From an uncultured Clostridia bacterium (GTDB lineage Bacteria; Bacillota; Clostridia; Oscillospirales; UBA644), in NCBI GenBank assembly GCA_904502105.1, contig CAJGDF010000039.1, positions 1 through 10,473 on the forward strand: a stretch of 10,473 bases of DNA, given 5' to 3'. This document shows, piece after piece, positions 8,668 to 10,473 of the stretch; within the stretch, counting starts at the first letter, position 1; each line of letters starts with the position of its first letter. The notes beneath the pieces were generated by a model, which had not been told where the DNA came from, did no database searches, and saw only the letters and a list, made by a program, of their open reading frames with translations. Both the position numbers and the translations under genes were made by a program.

Positions 8668-9220
8668 TAATCTCGAAAAGCTAAAAAAAGGTGACGAAAA
8701 GGCTTTTGAGGCTTTTATCAATGAACATCAGGCGAGAGTTTACAGAATTGCGCTGTCCATTGTTAAAAATCCGCAGGATGCAGAGGACATAGCGCAGGAA
8801 ACTTTCGTAAAAGTATATATGTCGATCTCATCGTTTAACGGACAGTCTGCGATAACGACATGGATGTACAGAATAGTGTACAATCTGTCCGTTGACTTTT
8901 TAAAAAAGCACGGTAAACGCGCAAAAATAACAAAAACACTGGACGATCCCGAAGATCCGGAGCTTCTTGATCTTTCGGACGAAACATTTATTCCCGAAGA
9001 TGCTTTTGAGAAAAAGCAGATACGTCAGGACCTCAGAGAAGCACTCAAAACTCTCCCGGACGAACAGCGTGAACTTATTGAATTAAAAGACATTCACGGT
9101 TTTTCGTATGAGGAGATAGTTTCAATGACTTCACTCAAAGAAGGTACGCTGAAATCAAGGCTTAACAGAGGACGTCTCGCTCTGAAAAATTATTTATCAA
9201 AAAAGTGGAACATTGAGTGA
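8660..9220 (+). CDS. ECF (RpoE/SigW-like) RNA polymerase sigma factor
   Basis: A complete 186-residue extracytoplasmic-function sigma factor with regions 2 and 4 only. Region 2 (about 10-85) includes YRIALSIVKNPQDAEDIAQE, which binds core polymerase and the -10 element, and the TWMYRIVYNLSVDFLKK helix. Region 4 (about 122-180) includes LPDEQRELIELKDIHGFSYE and the recognition helix LKEGTLKSRLNRGR, which reads the -35. An acidic linker (about 93-118) joins them. The start is TTG at 8660 inside the dus gene, with AGGTG at 8650-8654 as ribosome site, so it should be co-translated with dus. The anti-sigma gene follows after 46 bases, as is normal for such pairs. Its exact ECF group is not assigned; the candidate promoter at 9206-9231 suggests a SigM/SigV-like target sequence. 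Confidence 0.95.
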   Translation: MTDNLEKLKKGDEKAFEAFINEHQARVYRIALSIVKNPQDAEDIAQETFVKVYMSISSFNGQSAITTWMYRIVYNLSVDFLKKHGKRAKITKTLDDPEDPELLDLSDETFIPEDAFEKKQIRQDLREALKTLPDEQRELIELKDIHGFSYEEIVSMTSLKEGTLKSRLNRGRLALKNYLSKKWNIE

Positions 9221-9231
9221 GAAAATCCGTC
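9206..9231 (+). promoter_or_regulatory. Candidate ECF-type promoter before the anti-sigma gene
   Basis: TGGAAC (9206-9211), 16 bases, then CGTC (9228-9231). Known ECF promoters of Bacillus have TGAAAC, about 16 bases and CGTA or CGTC, so this matches 5 of 6 plus 4 of 4 bases at the right spacing. Transcription would begin near 9238-9240, about 28 bases before the anti-sigma GTG. The -35 lies in the last sigma-factor codons, so a chance match is possible. If real, the sigma factor would raise expression of its own inhibitor. Confidence 0.45.
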
Positions 9232-9266
9232 TAACATATCAGAAGCAATATTGAAAGGAATTTATA

Positions 9267-10451
9267 GTGGAAAATAGTAAAGATATTTTCTTCGACATAA
9301 ATTTGATAAACGATATTATCGACGGTCTTGCGGATGAAAAGACCGAGGGGGATTTTTACGAACATATAAAAGAATGTTCAAAATGTCGAAGAATGTACGA
9401 AGAAGCTCAAAAGATAAGAGCCATAATGAAAGAAGACGGTTTTCTTTCCGAAACAGAGTTTTTGCCAAGTGCCGATTTTACAGCGAAAACGATGGCAAAG
9501 ATCCGCGCGGCAAAGAAACCGACAATAATCAGAATAATCAATCATCCCGCTGTTAAAACGATCACCGCAGCCGCGGCATGCCTTGTTATTGCGCTTTTTG
9601 TTTTCAGATCCGATCTTTTCGGTAGGATCGAAGGTGCAAACGAACTCGCAAACGATATGCTGACAGACAAACAGGATGTTGAAGAAACAGCAAGCTACGA
9701 TGAGGAATTTGACGAAGCAGCTCCCGAAAACGGCTTTGCTCTGTATGCAAAAAGCCCCGACCGCACCAACGAGGAAACGGAAGACTCCGTAGCTTACAGT
9801 GCGGCTGCAGGCGGTTCGGCAACCGGCACTACAACATCTGCCGCAGCACCCGAAACGGATAACTATACTGTTACAGAAGAAGCTGTTTTAGAAATCTCAA
9901 CCGAAACAGAAGCATTTTTCGAGGAAGAGGTTGAATGCGAAGAAACCGTGATCGAAGAAGATGCAACAGAAGAGATCATAACAGAACCCGAAGTAGAGGT
10001 AGATAGCTTTGATTCTGTTGAAAGCTATCCTTACGAAACTCCTGCGGCAAACGAACCCGTTGATGAGTTTTTCTCTGAGGCAACCAAGGGACTTAAATCA
10101 TTCAGCATTCCGGACAGTGAAACTGAATCAACCGCTAAAAAAATAGCATACAGCAGTATTGCGAGATCCGGTCTTGAAAGCGGATCATATGAAAAGATCA
10201 TTCTTGTTACAGCCATTGATGAAGATGTAAACTGGGATGGCATTGAGGACACTTATCCGAACAGATTTCTTTGCATCGACTGGCTCACAGACGGAGAATA
10301 CAACTACGAAGTATTCGAATGCACTGTTAATGAAAAAGACGATATCGTTCTTGATCTTTTCGGTGGAACTGCATCGGAAATTTTACCCGACATTGTAAGC
10401 GGTGATTTTTCCAACGAGATCACATATCTTATTCTTGTAAAAACAAAGTAA
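9267..10451 (+). CDS. Membrane-spanning zinc-finger (zf-HC2) anti-sigma factor with acidic extracytoplasmic domain
   Basis: Predicted to bind and silence the upstream ECF sigma factor at the membrane. The N-terminal cytoplasmic part (1-90) has the ZAS motif His33-x3-Cys37-x2-Cys40 in EHIKECSKCRRMY. One transmembrane helix spans about 96-113 (AVKTITAAAACLVIALFVF). Outside the membrane comes a long disordered stretch (about 125-275), very rich in Glu, Asp, Thr and Ala and poor in Lys, then a C-terminal folded-looking domain (about 276-394) that I do not recognise. That domain holds DVNWDGIED (320-328), which fits the DxDxDGxxD calcium-loop pattern, and Cys336 and Cys352. At 394 residues it is longer than a minimal ZAS anti-sigma. 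The GTG start has AAAGGAA six bases upstream. The anti-sigma role is inferred from the zinc motif, single helix and position. The signal sensed is unknown. Confidence 0.85.
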   Translation: MENSKDIFFDINLINDIIDGLADEKTEGDFYEHIKECSKCRRMYEEAQKIRAIMKEDGFLSETEFLPSADFTAKTMAKIRAAKKPTIIRIINHPAVKTITAAAACLVIALFVFRSDLFGRIEGANELANDMLTDKQDVEETASYDEEFDEAAPENGFALYAKSPDRTNEETEDSVAYSAAAGGSATGTTTSAAAPETDNYTVTEEAVLEISTETEAFFEEEVECEETVIEEDATEEIITEPEVEVDSFDSVESYPYETPAANEPVDEFFSEATKGLKSFSIPDSETESTAKKIAYSSIARSGLESGSYEKIILVTAIDEDVNWDGIEDTYPNRFLCIDWLTDGEYNYEVFECTVNEKDDIVLDLFGGTASEILPDIVSGDFSNEITYLILVKTK

Positions 10452-10473
10452 TAACAAAAAAACAAAACCCTCC

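Noticed and set aside
10452..10473. Possible terminator start after the anti-sigma gene
   Set aside because: Only 22 bases remain; they are A-rich, and no stem can be judged before the window ends.

Overview
The window looks like chromosomal DNA from a low-to-moderate GC Gram-positive anaerobe of class Clostridia, most likely an Oscillospiraceae/Ruminococcus-type gut bacterium. The grounds are a CIRCE-controlled hrcA-grpE-dnaK-dnaJ operon in the Firmicutes order, the short Gram-positive form of the DnaK ATPase domain, a clostridial-type OGG glycosylase, consensus SigA promoters and compact T-tailed terminators. The species call is inference. No rRNA, tRNA, CRISPR array, insertion sequence or phage gene is visible.

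Layout. Positions 1-773 (minus strand) hold the N-terminal 257 codons of an ATP-grasp protein of the sugar-transfer-associated type; its 3' end lies outside the window. Divergent from it, about 849-2668 (plus) is a two-gene unit: an OGG-family 8-oxoguanine DNA glycosylase with no ATG, GTG or TTG start in frame, then a membrane-anchored alpha/beta hydrolase. A strong terminator follows, with the hydrolase stop codon in its loop. Positions 2795-7643 are the class I heat-shock operon: SigA promoter, perfect CIRCE operator, hrcA, grpE, dnaK, an 18-bp intercistronic hairpin, dnaJ and a rho-independent terminator. Five bases beyond the T-tract a new near-consensus promoter starts a third unit (7648-10451): a DusB-type tRNA-dihydrouridine synthase, an ECF sigma factor overlapping it by 8 nt, and a membrane-spanning zinc-finger anti-sigma factor with a long acidic extracytoplasmic part.

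How the genes work together. HrcA represses its own operon through CIRCE, and the operon supplies the complete DnaK-DnaJ-GrpE folding machine. The sigma/anti-sigma pair is a classic envelope-signalling module: the anti-sigma would hold the sigma factor at the membrane until an external cue releases it. Two details here may be new. An ECF-type promoter match (TGGAAC-N16-CGTC) sits across the end of the sigma gene, directly before the anti-sigma gene. The extracytoplasmic domain of the anti-sigma carries a DxNxDGxxD loop like those that bind calcium. The coupling of a tRNA-modifying enzyme to this pair is also worth noting. Most of the rest is ordinary housekeeping content.
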